A stretch of 64,000 nucleotides of DNA. It comes from Acanthosoma haemorrhoidale (Eukaryota > Arthropoda > Insecta > Hemiptera > Acanthosomatidae). The stretch is from the NCBI GenBank assembly GCA_930367205.1, contig OV884012.1, positions 49,187,239 to 49,251,238 of the forward strand, written 5' to 3'. The notes under the pieces were generated by a model that saw nothing but the letters and a program-made list of their open reading frames with translations, ran no database searches and was not told where the DNA came from. Within the stretch, counting starts at the first letter, position 1. Each line of letters starts with the position of its first letter. Shown here piece by piece: positions 10,409 to 22,764 of the stretch. The position numbers were made by a program, and so were the translations under genes.

Positions 10409-13190
10409 CAAACGTTTAATATTAATTAAAAAAGAATTTAAATCCAAAATAATTCCATTAGGAACCACATATTAAAATGTTCGCGACATTTTTTGTGTGT
10501 ATATTGATATCAATCAATTTTAAATACAATCTAATATCATTGAAACTTCACAAGGCATGATTTACAAGGTTTTTAAAAAGAACCATTTTGAGTACAGCAT
10601 AAACATATGCAAGATAATTTGGGTGGTTTTATAAATTGACTTCATGACACAATCTTATATCTACTTGACATTTTTATTATTTTGCAAATAGTATACTTGT
10701 TGGAATTTATGACTTGCATTTTCGGTTTCTAAACATACTAAAAGGTAATAAACTGGCATTAATACATAATTCCAATATAACATATAAATGAATTTTTATT
10801 TTTTAAGATGCCACATATTACTTAAGTTTAATTCATACATATGACATGTATTTACAAGCTACCAACTGAGTTAATTCTGTTTCATTTACATTGACTTAAT
10901 AATGGCTACATGAATAATAGTCACAATCCATATCAGTGGAAGGATCATAATTCATCGTTGACAAAATATAGAATAAATGAGAGTTAATATAATCCCTCAA
11001 CGTTCGTGTGTAACGAATGAGAAACAGGTGGAAATTTCGATCCTTTTTGAATATTTACAGGTATTATTAATTATCATTATATTATTTCCGCTGAAGCCTT
11101 TTTTTAGCTTAAAAGAAAGAAATTCACCATTTCATAGGCGTTTTTCAAGCCCTTCGGGTGATGGTAAAATATTCTGACCCTATATGTCTAGGAAAAGTAA
11201 TTTAATAGAAGGAAATTCGGTCTTCCTTCGAATTTAATATTCTATATATAAATATAGTTTCGGAAATATCCTGCCTCACCCTATAAACGTATAAAGGAGA
11301 AAACTGAGGGGCGTAAAAGGTATGGGATATTCGGTAAGACTATACCCTGCTAAAATATCCCGAGGGATGAAGTTATCCAATATTTTTTAAGGCTACGAAT
11401 TCCTCGCGGTCAATTCGATAGAATACCAAAATGAAATACACGACTGGAAAGGTCTGTGGTATGGTTTTACTCTCCTGGGCATAAACAAATAGAATATACC
11501 ATAATATTTATATTATACGCTAATATGTATTTTTTTTTTTAATTCGTGGCTAACCCTTATGAAGTTTTAATTCCCGATAAATACCTAATTCTAAACTTTA
11601 CGCCCAGCTGATGTATGCAAAAAAAAAAATAAACTTGTATAAATAAAATTATAGACCACTGACTAAGTATAAATGTTTAATTGTGATTTATTTATGTTTT
11701 TACAATACTTCCACCAAGAGAATTTTGTTTTGTTCCCATAGCTCCAGTATATATTCCTAAGACATATCCTACGTGACTCATATCTATGTATGAATAAAGT
11801 TTGCGGTCGTAAATTAATTACGGAACCAATTCAGTCGTTAAACGTAAATAATATTTTTTTTTAATATGCAGCACTGCAATATAACAAATTAGAAACGTTT
11901 CTCAGTCGATTCCACATCAAGGGTATATTCAGATTATATGGTAATTAACGCATGGTAATAAAATTTTGAAAATTAAAAGTACCGGCAGAGTTGATTATGA
12001 GGTTGACCTTTTGTCGGGATGAATCCTTTTATCCTTTAATCGCCGCCGACAGACATAAAACTATATGGTGACGTTATTGCTTTAGGAGCTATATTCTTCC
12101 CATTACTAATCAGAAAAATTAAATCATAGTCAATATCTTTTCATGGAACTAATTTCCTTTAAAAATAAATTTGAAAAAAATGATTTGAGAAAAAAACAAT
12201 ATCCTGAATGATTCATGATTTACACCGGAGATCGGTTATGCAGATGTAACATCTAAGCTTGATCTAGCTTGATTACAATGTAACACAGTAAATATATTTT
12301 GCTTCATTTTGGGCTCTCTTTTCGAGCCTAGTCACCTATTTCAAGAATAATCAGGGTTTTATTAAGTATTATTGTATTTTATTAGTGCCATAGAAGTTTT
12401 GAGGGTCTTTTATTGATATTTATTTTTAGTTTTATCATCTTTGCAGTAGTCATGACGTTTCTTTGAATTAAACCTATAAATTTTCTTATATTTGATGATT
12501 TTATTTTTTTAGTATATTCTACTTAGCTAATAAAAAAAATTATTAGAAGATTTTAGAAATATTTTAGATGCTGATAATCATTACTATTGCTAATCTCGTG
12601 GTGTTTTGTTACCAAGAACGCTCGTTGAATAAAAATATTTTGTGGAGGCTAGAAAATATTATTCATTAATTATTTACGTCATTTTTTACCAGTGGCATCA
12701 AATTATCTAAAGGTAATTGCGTTTTTTCCTTTTGTATAAACTAATAGAAAATATATATTAATTTAATTTTTATGTATCTTTTTTTTTTGCCAGTGTTAAT
12801 TAATTTTTCCGTTGTGCCCGAGGAAAATCATTAAACATGGTGTCGTATATTTAAGAATATATGAACAAATATTCCAAACGTTCTTGGAGAAAGTTGTAAA
12901 AGGTGCAAGGTTGTCTTTAATGTTGATTAAAGGCAACAGAAACATCAGCTGGACCCAACCTTTTGCAAGTCTCAGAATTAATATATCCAATATTATAATT
13001 TAATCCTAAAAATTAATTTAATATAATCAAATTAATATATTTTTAGTGGTATATACAATCCCATATCCCATTGCTAGGTATGTGTTAATCCCACCAACTG
13101 AAACATTAGACGATGCGATAGTTTGGTATACCAATAAAGTGTAATAAAAACAGTTTCTGAATCGTATTTAATAGTCGTATATGTGTGTAT
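10409..13190. other. Unassigned, very AT-rich
   Basis: Homopolymer A and T runs and no supported gene. A plus-strand frame of 66 codons near 10,977-11,177 and overlapping frames near 12,796-13,003 on both strands are unrecognised and probably fortuitous. Confidence 0.5.
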
Positions 13191-13194
13191 GCAT

Positions 13195-13425
13195 GTATGG
13201 CGTAGAAGCCCACGATTGAACACAGGATAAGGAAGTCCTGCACCTTAGGTTTTGGGGGTTGATCCCAGAAAGAACTGTTTATGACTTGGCCAGTGCCAAA
13301 GGGATCCTTCGTTCCACAGGAGAATAGGATTTTCTTCTGAAGCTGTTAGAACTGATCTCGTACTTTGGTTTAAGTGCAGTGGCACATTCTCCACTAGGGT
13401 AAGTCTAATGCCTGATTATTTATAG
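13195..13425 (+). repeat. Possible SINE-like remnant with B-box-like block
   Basis: A locally GC-richer block contains TTGGGGGTTGATCCCAG (about 13,253-13,270), which can form a T-arm-like stem around GGTTGAT. No A box or tail could be defined. The assignment is speculative. Confidence 0.18.
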
Positions 13426-16400
13426 CATTGTTATAAAATAACTAACTTTTGAATGACCAATCGGAGAATAAATTGGAATTAAGATGAAAATTTTTTTTTT
13501 AAATGTCAGTAGGGTGGAGTTAGAATTTCAAACACTATTATTAACAGCTCTAATACCTTTTTGCAATTATAGCTGCAAAAACAAAATCAAATTACTTACT
13601 GTTCAACCGTTCATGTAAATTCAGTCGAAATTATTAATTAAATACCGTACTTGAAATTATAGAAAAATGTTCCATTAATTAATTTATGGCAGTTAATTAT
13701 GATTTATATAGATAGTAACATGTTTGCTCAGAATATCGAATGGGGCTGCCATGTAAAATTTCATTTCTTTTGCTCGGGGTCAGACAACTCACTAACCAAT
13801 ATAGACCACATAAACACATAAGAGTTTTTGATATTAAAGCCAATCTATGAAAGCCTATAAATATTTATTATCTACTACACACTAACCTAGTGGAACATTT
13901 AGTCATATTTGATGTGCGTAGTTGCCATACACAGAAATTATTACAGATCAAAGTCTCAGTGACCTTTCTTTACGTTTTTCTTTTCAGTGTTTGATGTTGC
14001 CTGTCATGGATTGAACCTTACCAAATAAATAAATATATTTTTGATTTACTTTTTTGCATTGTCCTGTTGTCTGTTGACAATAAACATGTAAACTAATTAA
14101 ATAATAAGATAAAAAAGTTGAGATAGCTAGTTGGTTTCCCTAAATGTTAATAACTTCACGATTAAACAAACAAAACGAATTGTATAGATGACAAAAATAC
14201 TTAATTTGATCAGTCAAACCTCCTCAGACACTAAACATTAGTTAATCAATAAAATTCTATATAAATAAATTATTGGTTAGACGAATAGAACTTGTTGCCT
14301 GTAATAACTTTCTATGTCTTGAAATTTGTTTGGTTTGCTTACTTTCATTGTTGTGTCTCTGGCTCATTTATCATTTTGTTATATCTTACACTTGTATCTC
14401 TGTTGAACCTGAGAGAGTCGAAACACGTTTGTATCCATACCCAGGCAAAGGTTCTCCTTTTGGCCTACGCAGAACGTGTATTCAATAAATTTACGTTGCA
14501 AATAGCCTAGGAGCTATTTCTTCCTCTGCAAATCCTTCCTTACTCAACAACCTTCATATCTCTTCTCCATATTTACCACAAAAACAGCTATCAAAATCCG
14601 CCAAACACGCTCCCATCAATCCGTCCTATGCCTTTTCTGCTATAAAACAATTCCTTGCCATTAGTCCAATATTATTTTAGAGCTCCCTTCCTTCCTCCAT
14701 TCACACTAACTAATGAGTAGTTGAAATAATCCTAAGACGTACAGGATTACTTTTTTTTGTTTTAATTTATTTATTATGAAAGTGATTATTATTTTATTCA
14801 ATAATTAACCTATACGGGTTACTATCACGTATATGTATATTTAGCTAATTTATATTTTATTAAGTGTAAATTCAGGTATAAACATGTTTACTTATTTAAG
14901 TATAAGTAACTCTATGTATATAGTGTTTACATATTTTGTATATTTGTATATATTTACATATTTGTTTTTTAAGCAGTATATGACCTGGTAGTATTTTCTT
15001 CATATTGTTTTTGTTTACATTTCTTTAATTTTCTATTTTTAATTCTTTATAAATTGGTGTATATATCGTAACATTCATGATATTTGAGAATGAAGATCAT
15101 GACCCTCACATATGGTAAGGGTCATTTTTCCCTTATAGTCCTAGGAGTGGGGATGAGCGGAAAAGCAGTCTTAGCACAGCCGTCGAGAAGAACGCAGTTA
15201 GCAAGCTCCCGAATTGGCGGTTACCATACTATTGAAGAACCAACAGTAGAAAGTAACGTTGGTTGGATTACAGGAAGAGAAGAGAAGAAAAGCAGTTGAA
15301 CGTTATTGAATACCATGGTGTATTTAGACAGATGGGCGGATAAATTGTAGGTTGGTGATATTAATATTGTTTCTTATTATGGATCCATTAAAAGAAATTG
15401 AGCTCAAATTCATGTTATGTAATTAGTAGTAATTATCCTAATTTAAAAGGAATTGAATATTTTTTTTATACTTTTTGTCAGTACTCTATGTTAATTATAA
15501 TTATTTGTCATAACCATTTTATTTGAATATATTTCACAATTTCTAGTTTCTCGATTTATTAATAACCACAACATTAGCCTTGAGATCGGGTGATTCAATC
15601 GGGATAAATTCCTATGTCAAAGACATAAAACAATTTGAATTAAAGATCTCATGACGGACCTGCCCAATTAGTTAAGTTAAATTGATCAAATAAAGTAAAA
15701 AGAGAAATGGTAAAAAATGAGGCAGGTTACAATATGTACATTTATCTTCTTTTTATGTTTTTGTTTTGATATTTTATTTCTAGTGACTATAAATTTGGCG
15801 GAAACTGATATTGAATTACTGCTCAAACAATAACCCTTATTATATAAATGAAACATTTGTTCTTAAGCCAGGATAATAAACATATATTATTGTACTGAAA
15901 TATTTGATTGCAATTTAATAATACTTTCTTAAATAGTGGCATTTAGAATGATTAATGTTTCGTATGATGTATTTTCTGTTGTAAACAGTTCATGGGACCA
16001 TAGTATGACAAAACATACCAGTTTCGGCTGAAGGGCGTAGTGCTTGATAAATACGGAATTAAGACAGTGGACACCTACTCCTGACCTTAGCCCACACCGT
16101 GGATTTATGATTGCCTTGCTAGGGTGCCCCTATCTGCATCTCCATCGCATCTCCTCCTAGGACAAATTGTTTTTTGTCTTGGGAATTTCAAGTGCCTTCG
16201 GAATATAGAGCGGGAGCGGAATAGTAATCCCGGGACACCTCTCTGCTCCGGAATGGGGGGAATGTAGCCAGTTCCCTTCTACTTGGCTTCTACGATTCCT
16301 GCCCTAATCTAACGAGAGCATACTCGTAGGTAGGATCGCTTCGGATATCTCATGATTCGCACATATTCTACAAGTCATTGGAACCATTAAGACAGTTAAC

Positions 16401-18370
16401 CATGATAGCTATGAGCATGATTCATGGTCATGTGAATACACGTTACTTAACATTCCGATTATGCCTGCCAATCCCATTGCGAAAGCGGAATCTTATGAAA
16501 ACAGAAATGCCAATTAAGACGTCTGTTCGGCAAGATAGGCGCACTGTAAACTTTCCCGCAACCTTTAATGTCGACATAAGTTCCTTGATCCTATAATCAT
16601 AGTCGTTGAAAATGATTTGTATTAACTAACATCCCACATACCTATCAATATACTATTGCACCTGCTATTTTATAATATTTTTAAGTAATGTTATTGCAGT
16701 ATATTTACTTTTGGTAAGCCTCGTAATAATTGATCAAAATATCAATATTACAATTGATAATTGAAGCGTGGAAATTTATGAGCGTATAAGTGCCAAAAAA
16801 TAGCACTTTTATGCATCTATGTGCAAGGGCTAACTCAAATCCATGAAAGGTACAAGTGCCTTTTTCGTCAAGGAAATAAATTTTAGAACTGAATAAAGGA
16901 GCTTTTCAAATATACGAAACAGAACTCATTAAATTCTTGTCCAGGACAATTTTAACGATGAGACTTATACCCATACCAATTTTCCATGATTTATTTATTT
17001 CATCGATATTGGTTGAATGTGCCCTTTAATGCATATTTTTGAAAAACTGGCATCCAGCCATTCAACACATGATTGTAGCGCTCCAACGAATATACTGATA
17101 ACTCCACAAAAAAAGTTATTTAAGTTACACATCTTAGACGATATTAATTACAGTCTTCTCCCTATTATTGTTTTGTGGTAGATCAATGGTACAATGGAAA
17201 AATTTTATTTGAAAACAGAAATCTGGGAATATCAAAACTTCTACCGTAATCTACACATATATTGGAGGAACCCTCTTCAGATACGTAGGTATTATTCACA
17301 AAGGCTACGTCAACGTAAAAATGAAACTTCTAGGGTGGTCGGCCTTCTTAAATACAACCCAGAAGTAAAAGCAGGATTGCAACTAAGGACAAATGTTTTC
17401 ATGAGATAAAGAAAATATAGTAAAATGGTACCATCAGGGGATTGGCAGTATTTGCGAACGTCACAGTACTGTTTGAGTTAAGCTCTGTCTAGAACAGAAA
17501 AAGCACAGGCTCAACAGAACAGAAAAAGTTTCAGCATAGGCCAGACCTTAAGCAGTTCATCTTTATCCCGTAGTATCTATTAGTCGGAACAGTCTGTACG
17601 AACCGATCGAATCCAACCAATTATAAAAAAAATCGCCATTTTACAGCAACGCATGTTAAGGTTAGTCTTATTGAGACAATTCACTTCTTAGCAGGGCAGT
17701 AGCTAAAGCTCTTCTCTCACTCCCTCTCTCTCATGGAGTCACCGTTCAGTCTTAGAAAGTATATAACAAGTCTAGATTAATTCTTTTCAGTGTCACTAGA
17801 CTCAAGCAGTTCATCTCCCTCTTAGTACCTGAGGCAGTCTTAGATAAGTACCTTACCAGCCTTCGAAGAAGCAGTAAACAAGAAACTGTACAATTATGGT
17901 GAAGAATTCGCCGACATACAGCAAAATATTTTGAAGTAAAATAGTATTGTTGAGCTAGTTGAGTTATTAAATGTCCACTGCAGTTCGCATTCAATCGAAA
18001 TAATTAGCATAAGAGTAACGACTGTAACTAATTCCTGAGCTAGATTGCGTAAAAACTTATTAGTGATTGATTATTATCAAATAATATGTTAAAATTGATT
18101 TATTATTTAATACCCAAGAGGGTAAAGTAAATAGTACACTGTTTTATATGTAACTTTGATGGTGCGCTCCAATCACCCGAATGTGGAAGGTACAGTAAAC
18201 AGGCAAATGTATTCATTGGTGACCATTAAAATAAATACTAAGACTTTACACAACATAAGTATTTAAACAAATTATAAGGTACGATAAAACATGTTATGTA
18301 GGAGTTTTTAATTTTTTTAATGCATATGCAGTAACAACTTTTAGTAACTCAAATCGAAAACTTTTTTGTG
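13426..18370. other. Unassigned region without recognisable genes
   Basis: Mostly AT-rich. GC-richer patches lie at about 14,270-14,700 (plus-strand frames of 71 and 72 codons, unrecognised), 15,080-15,300 (71 codons, unrecognised) and 16,020-16,600 (no domain recognised). A 14-base block AGAACAGAAAAAG occurs twice about 27 bp apart at 17,492-17,532. A 71-codon frame at 17,194-17,409 is also unrecognised. I see no splice or promoter context strong enough to call a gene. Confidence 0.4.
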
Positions 18371-18825
18371 ATCAAATTATAATGTGCCTTATTAGGTAAT
18401 AAGTAATTGAGATAAATGTTCCCCTTTCATTCATACATACAGCCCAGAGACTTCCAAATTCTACGTGGTTGTCACCTCGCTCGCATGTGAAATATGAAGT
18501 TGGAGTCATGGGAAGTCCATCACGCCCATCCATCAACTACGTCACCGGATACGAGCCAGTGGTGTCTGGCCAAGAGCGCGAGAGTCACAGACGCTCAGGA
18601 AATGATTGGAGAAACTAGCCATTGCCAGGGCTTCCAACGTCACGAATGTATAACAGGTCACAAGCCCACTCCCGCTTTAGGCTCCGTGGAGGTTTATAGG
18701 GATGTGTGGCGCAGTGTAATGACAGTCCTAAGGGATTAGGCTAGTTGGATAAGTAACGATGAAATTTTATGAACTTGGAAGGGACAACTTCAAGAATTTA
18801 TATTAACATCGTTTTGAAGGGTTTT
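18371..18825 (-). mobile_element. 5'-truncated Jockey-like LINE fragment, 3' end only
   Basis: The minus strand matches the LINE 3' end. It enters within the last part of the reverse-transcriptase frame (AAAACCCTTC.. equivalent, right edge at 18,825). It then covers the ORF2 stop region and the 3' UTR with GAGCGCGAG, GGGCTGT and the TTACCTAATAAGGCA block. It belongs to the weaker-stem 3' subtype also seen at 36.46 kb. Divergence and short indels show it is old and non-coding. A plus-strand 81-codon frame here is a shadow of this fragment. Confidence 0.85.
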
Positions 18826-19099
18826 AATATCTAAAATATAATTATAATTTTGAGCCCCAAATTAAATATTAAATTTTCTTTGAGTTACTTGTAATTTCTA
18901 ATTGATCGCAATAGGTTTTGCACACCAATAAATAGGTTTAAAAAAAGAAAGAAAGAAAACATTGCACAAATCTAAATTTCGGTGAGTTAAGAAATGATAA
19001 TCTTAAAACTAAACCTATAAATACTAAACATCGTTAATACTGTTCTGCAAAGATACTATTTTACAAAGATGTTTTTTATTTGTTCAGTTGTTATTCATT

Positions 19100-19460
19100 T
19101 TAACTTTGCACGTTTGAACTAAGACACTGTTGCTTGAGTTCTGTCTAGTCCAGTCGCTGCATATGAGTGACAATCGTTCGATAAGATCCAGGGCAGGACA
19201 CGCCGATGCCTCGCGCTTGAACGCCCCCGAATGGGTGCCTGGTGGAGTGTAGTACCAGCGGCCCGCCATAGTCCGGTCGGATTAACTAATGGCATTATCG
19301 CTGAAGGGCCAGCGGGTAATTGGCACATGCTAATTGGCTGATGATGCTGCTCAATTGTGTAAGACACCGATCCGGCTAATTAGTTGTGAATGCCAACGTC
19401 AATCCCTCGGCGCAGGACCTCTGACAGGGATGGCTGCTATGTCAAAGCACCTCCCCTATA
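19100..19460. promoter_or_regulatory. GC-rich island with clustered TAATT motifs; candidate regulatory element
   Basis: A sharp rise in G+C against the flanks coincides with several homeodomain-type cores: GGATTAACTAATGG, GGGTAATTGG, GCTAATTGG, CTCAATTG and GGCTAATTAG (about 19,276-19,385). Two overlapping minus-strand frames (19,084-19,269 and 19,119-19,367) cross it but have no recognisable domain. A conserved enhancer is one reading; an old exon or mobile-element fragment is another. Confidence 0.22.
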
Positions 19461-20320
19461 CCCTCTACAATTATCCAGCTATGCCTTCTTGTGAATAAGC
19501 CAGCTAAATTATAAACTCTACAACGTAAAGGGGAGAATGGTTTATATTAAATCTATCCTACCAGATTTCCTCTATCTGTTCCTTAGTAACATAAGCAAAT
19601 ATAAATATATTATGTACATAAGTAATTAATTCTCACGATTTATTAGACTAACCTTTGGAGTTAGTGTTCTTGTAACTAACTGTCACCATTTACAGGTACC
19701 AAAGTCCCAATGAAAAGTGCACTTTCTAAGGATCTGCATCTCTCCAACGGGTTTCTTATTCGACTGTGTTTGGAGATGTTATTTGCAAAGAACATACGAG
19801 TACAAAATGTATTCCCCTAAAATATATCGCTTGGTTCGTTTGAATTTTTATTTTGAATCAGAACTCTAATATTTCCTTCAACATTACAGCAATATAACCT
19901 TCTCAGGGATCTTAGCTGGCAATCTCCTATCGGACACCTAGATTAAGTTCTATCCAGAAAATAATTTTCTCTTAAATCTCTAATAATCGTTTATCTTCAT
20001 TTCTCCTTTGTACCATCTGCTCCCACTTCTCCCCATATTCGAATGTTCAGTACCACGTTCTCCATTTCCCGACAAATCGAATTATCTGCTTCTGTTCTCT
20101 CATGTTTTATCTGTTCCATCTTTCCTCCCTAAAGCCACAGCTTTCAGGACTTTAGGGGCTCTCTCCCCGCAAAAGGATAACTAATACATACATAGCTTAG
20201 CACATAAAATAATGATAGTGGTACCCATTTTCAATGTATTTCTATCGACATTGTCTTACCTGTCTACGGAACCTAGATGACGAAACCCAGAGACGCTGGA
20301 TTACGGTCAACGAAAAGCGT
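19461..20320. other. Unassigned
   Basis: Pyrimidine-rich at 19,980-20,150, otherwise ordinary AT-rich sequence. No gene recognised. Confidence 0.4.
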
Positions 20321-20329
20321 GGTATATAG

Positions 20330-20430
20330 CGTACAGTTTCTTAAGACAATACAAACAATTACAAGTGTTTGAACATCGAATCCTACTGAGAGTTTTGGGT
20401 CAAGTTAAAAATACCAATCTGGAAAAGTAA
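20330..20430 (+). pseudogene. Possible fossil of a second LINE (reverse-transcriptase C-terminus)
   Basis: About 30 codons from 20,337 to the TAA at about 20,428-20,430 read FLRQYKQLQVFEHRILLRVL. The LQVFEHRIL.R.LG pattern resembles the region just after the reverse-transcriptase domain in several insect non-LTR elements, where a conserved FE.(K/R)(I/V)LR..(L/Y)G motif is usual. It differs from the Jockey-like family in this window (IQSFKSKVLRTIV). The match is short and rests on pattern recognition only. Confidence 0.25.
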
Positions 20431-20649
20431 GCATTAGATATAATAGAAAATTAAAGGATTTAAGTTGAGTTCTAACGTGAATCAAAGGTGTGGTAAAGAC
20501 GCTTGGTGGTAAAAAAACAAAACAGGGTGGAGAATAAACAGTAGCGCTCGAATCAGACAGTTGGACCTTGTCAAGCAACATGCTTTTCAAAAAATTATCA
20601 ACTGGGCTGTCAAGCTCAAGAAAGCGGGCGTGAGAGATCAATTATTGCA

Positions 20650-21630
20650 TTTTCGCCACTTACAATGCACTAGTGGGCCAAGGGTACTGGAAAAAATAAT
20701 ATTTATATGTGATAGTGTAAAAAGAGGAGTCTAAGATACGCCAAGTAGACAAACCACGATTTACTTCTGAAGCCAGGGCAATGATCTGATAATCCATGGT
20801 AATAATAAAAAAAATTAATCTAATCATATTTTCCGGAAAGATGAAACGTGGTGACACCTTAAGAAGTCTGTTGTGAGTATTTGACTAAAGTTATTATTAT
20901 TATCTACGTACACAGAGTACTAAATGAAATGTATTTTAATAAAGTAAATTTTGTTTTAGTTTTTTAGCTTTTTAGCTTGTATTATTGTTAATACATAATT
21001 AATACCGATAAATCATCTGTGGGTAATTATTTCTTCATGATTATTCGATAATTGATATTGATTGCATTTTTAAACATATCATTACTTATAGATACGACAT
21101 ATACATATATAATTAGCCTATTTACATTTGGCATCATAATTAATTAAGACAACATGTTACTCAATAAATATTTAAGAATGAATCCTTGGCCAAGTGGTCA
21201 TTAAAAGCGACATTTTAATTTTAAAAATATTTAATAAACTATTTGCTGACACCTATAATTTGCATTAATGCATTAAAACTAAACGGCCTCGTATCGACCG
21301 AATTACCATAACTTGACTCTTTCAATCCCCTGCTATTAAAGTGAAAGTAATAAATTAACTTCAAGTTGTCCAGGAGATATTGAATAATCATAAATATTAT
21401 TCAAATAAATGACTAATCAATAAAAAATATGTAAATGTTTTACGTAACTAATGACAATTACCGAAGTGGGTATCTTGAACTTATCCGGTGAACGGTATTG
21501 CATGTTTACAACACACAAAGGTGATGGAAAAAATTTATTTTTTAACAGATAAGGTCTTTTGCTGATATTAGATAGTACAAATCTTAAATATTCAATCATA
21601 AATGAATTTAACTTTCCATTGCGTTAAAAT
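20650..21630. other. Unassigned AT-rich stretch
   Basis: Two short minus-strand frames (20,660-20,857 and 21,417-21,599) have no recognisable content. Nothing else is seen. Confidence 0.5.
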
Positions 21631-21634
21631 TCTA

Positions 21635-21918
21635 CCTTTTATTGAGCAATAAGTAACTGTGATCAATTTTCTTATTCATATCTTATTTAAAGTTCTTCAT
21701 TCATTCGCTCATTCATACAGTATTTACAAAATGCCAAGAGCCCACCCAAATCGACATGGTTGACACCTCCCTCGCTAGCGAAAGAGGAAGCGGAGTCTTA
21801 GGAAGTCCCCTACGCTCTTCCGTCAGTCACCTCATTGGATACAAGTCTGACCAAGAGCGCGAGCGCCACAGACGCTCAAGACATGATTGGAGAAACTGGC
21901 CATTGCCAGGACTCTCCA
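21635..21918 (-). mobile_element. LINE 3' UTR fragment, internally deleted
   Basis: The minus strand matches the LINE 3' UTR. It contains the CCAATTGATTGG-side block, the GAGCGCGAGCGCCACAGACG equivalent, the CGGAGTCTTAGGAAGTCCCC block, the 37-bp repeat unit, and a terminus reading CTCAATAAAAGG. The interval holding the stem-loop and AGATTGTAATT is deleted, so the 37-bp region is joined almost directly to the terminal AATAAA. No coding sequence remains. Confidence 0.8.
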
Positions 21919-22186
21919 ATTCCCATAGGAAATTGGATTTAGGGAAATAGGACCCTCCTCAACGCCATCTGGCTACCTCTTATTGGCTAAAGGGGAGGTC
22001 ACGTGTTCGGTATTTTAAATTAATCAAAATTAAAAATATCTGGTGGTGGATAATGGAAAATCTAGAACATCTTAATACATGTATTGAACATGTTAACACA
22101 ATAGAAATTATCTTAACTAATAAAATAATATTCAAAAAGTAATTAAAAAAAAACAAATATACTATTTTTGCTGTTGTGAACGTCCT
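21919..22186. other. Unassigned gap between LINE fragment and cysteine-rich remnant
   Basis: AT-rich with a poly-A run at about 22,145-22,152. Nothing recognised. Confidence 0.5.
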
Positions 22187-22189
22187 GGC

Positions 22190-22474
22190 TTATGATAACA
22201 CGGTGCTGTTATTGTAGGAATCACAGTCCTGCTCACCAAATAATCCAGCTTGTGGCACAACTGGATTTTGAATTACATCATCGAACTCGTCAAAAAGATT
22301 GTCAGCCACTACCTCCGGAAAAAGTTTCGCTGGAAGTTGTAGTGACACTTCTTTGTTGTGTTTGCATATTGTGGAGCAATCAGATCTGCTTTTCGGCAAG
22401 CGTTTCTTGCAATTGCAGGAAACAACCTGTAGCATCGACTCAGCATCAGGAAAGTTCAGGAAAGACAGTGTCAT
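22190..22474 (-). pseudogene. C-terminal remnant of a cysteine-rich (CXC-like) protein
   Basis: The 94-codon minus-strand frame opens with an acidic/hydrophobic lead and then SCNCKKRLPKSRSDCSTICKHN at residues about 19-40. It ends in an acidic tail with FDEFDD and a natural stop. The CNCKK..C....C.....C...C spacing resembles tails of proteins multiplied in insect genomes, often transposon-derived, in which CNCKK is followed by a CGC(R/K) block and CSxxCxHC. Here the central cysteines (the GC and CGC positions) are lost, so a zinc site is unlikely. It lies between two LINE 3' fragments, consistent with a nested mobile-element graveyard. The plus-strand frames over the same interval are shadows. 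The function of the parent family is not known to me. Confidence 0.4.
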
Positions 22475-22621
22475 ACCAGACTATTACAATAAAAAATAAA
22501 TACATAAACACGCTTACATTTTATTATTACAATACAATAGTACAATATTTTTAATCAAATACATAAATTGTTTATAAATTTGTCTATGTAAATTATTTTA
22601 TAAATGCTTTTTTTTAAATAA

Positions 22622-22764
22622 CCACCTTTATTGCGATAAAATTACAATTTGCCTCATTGACAATAAGTAATTGTGATCAATGATCTCATTCATACCATAT
22701 GTACAATTCTTCATTCACTCGCGGATTCATACAATGTATAATACAAACAGCCCAGAGATCTCAA
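22622..22764 (-). mobile_element. Short LINE 3'-end fragment
   Basis: The minus strand matches only the last ~140 bp of the LINE: the GGGCTGTTTGTA block, the degenerate 37-bp unit, TTGTCAATGAGGCAAATTGTA and the terminus CAATAAAGG. The stem-loop is degraded to three or four pairs. Confidence 0.8.

Noticed and set aside
18494..18739. 81-codon plus-strand frame
   Set aside because: It lies wholly within a minus-strand LINE 3' fragment and is antisense to it.
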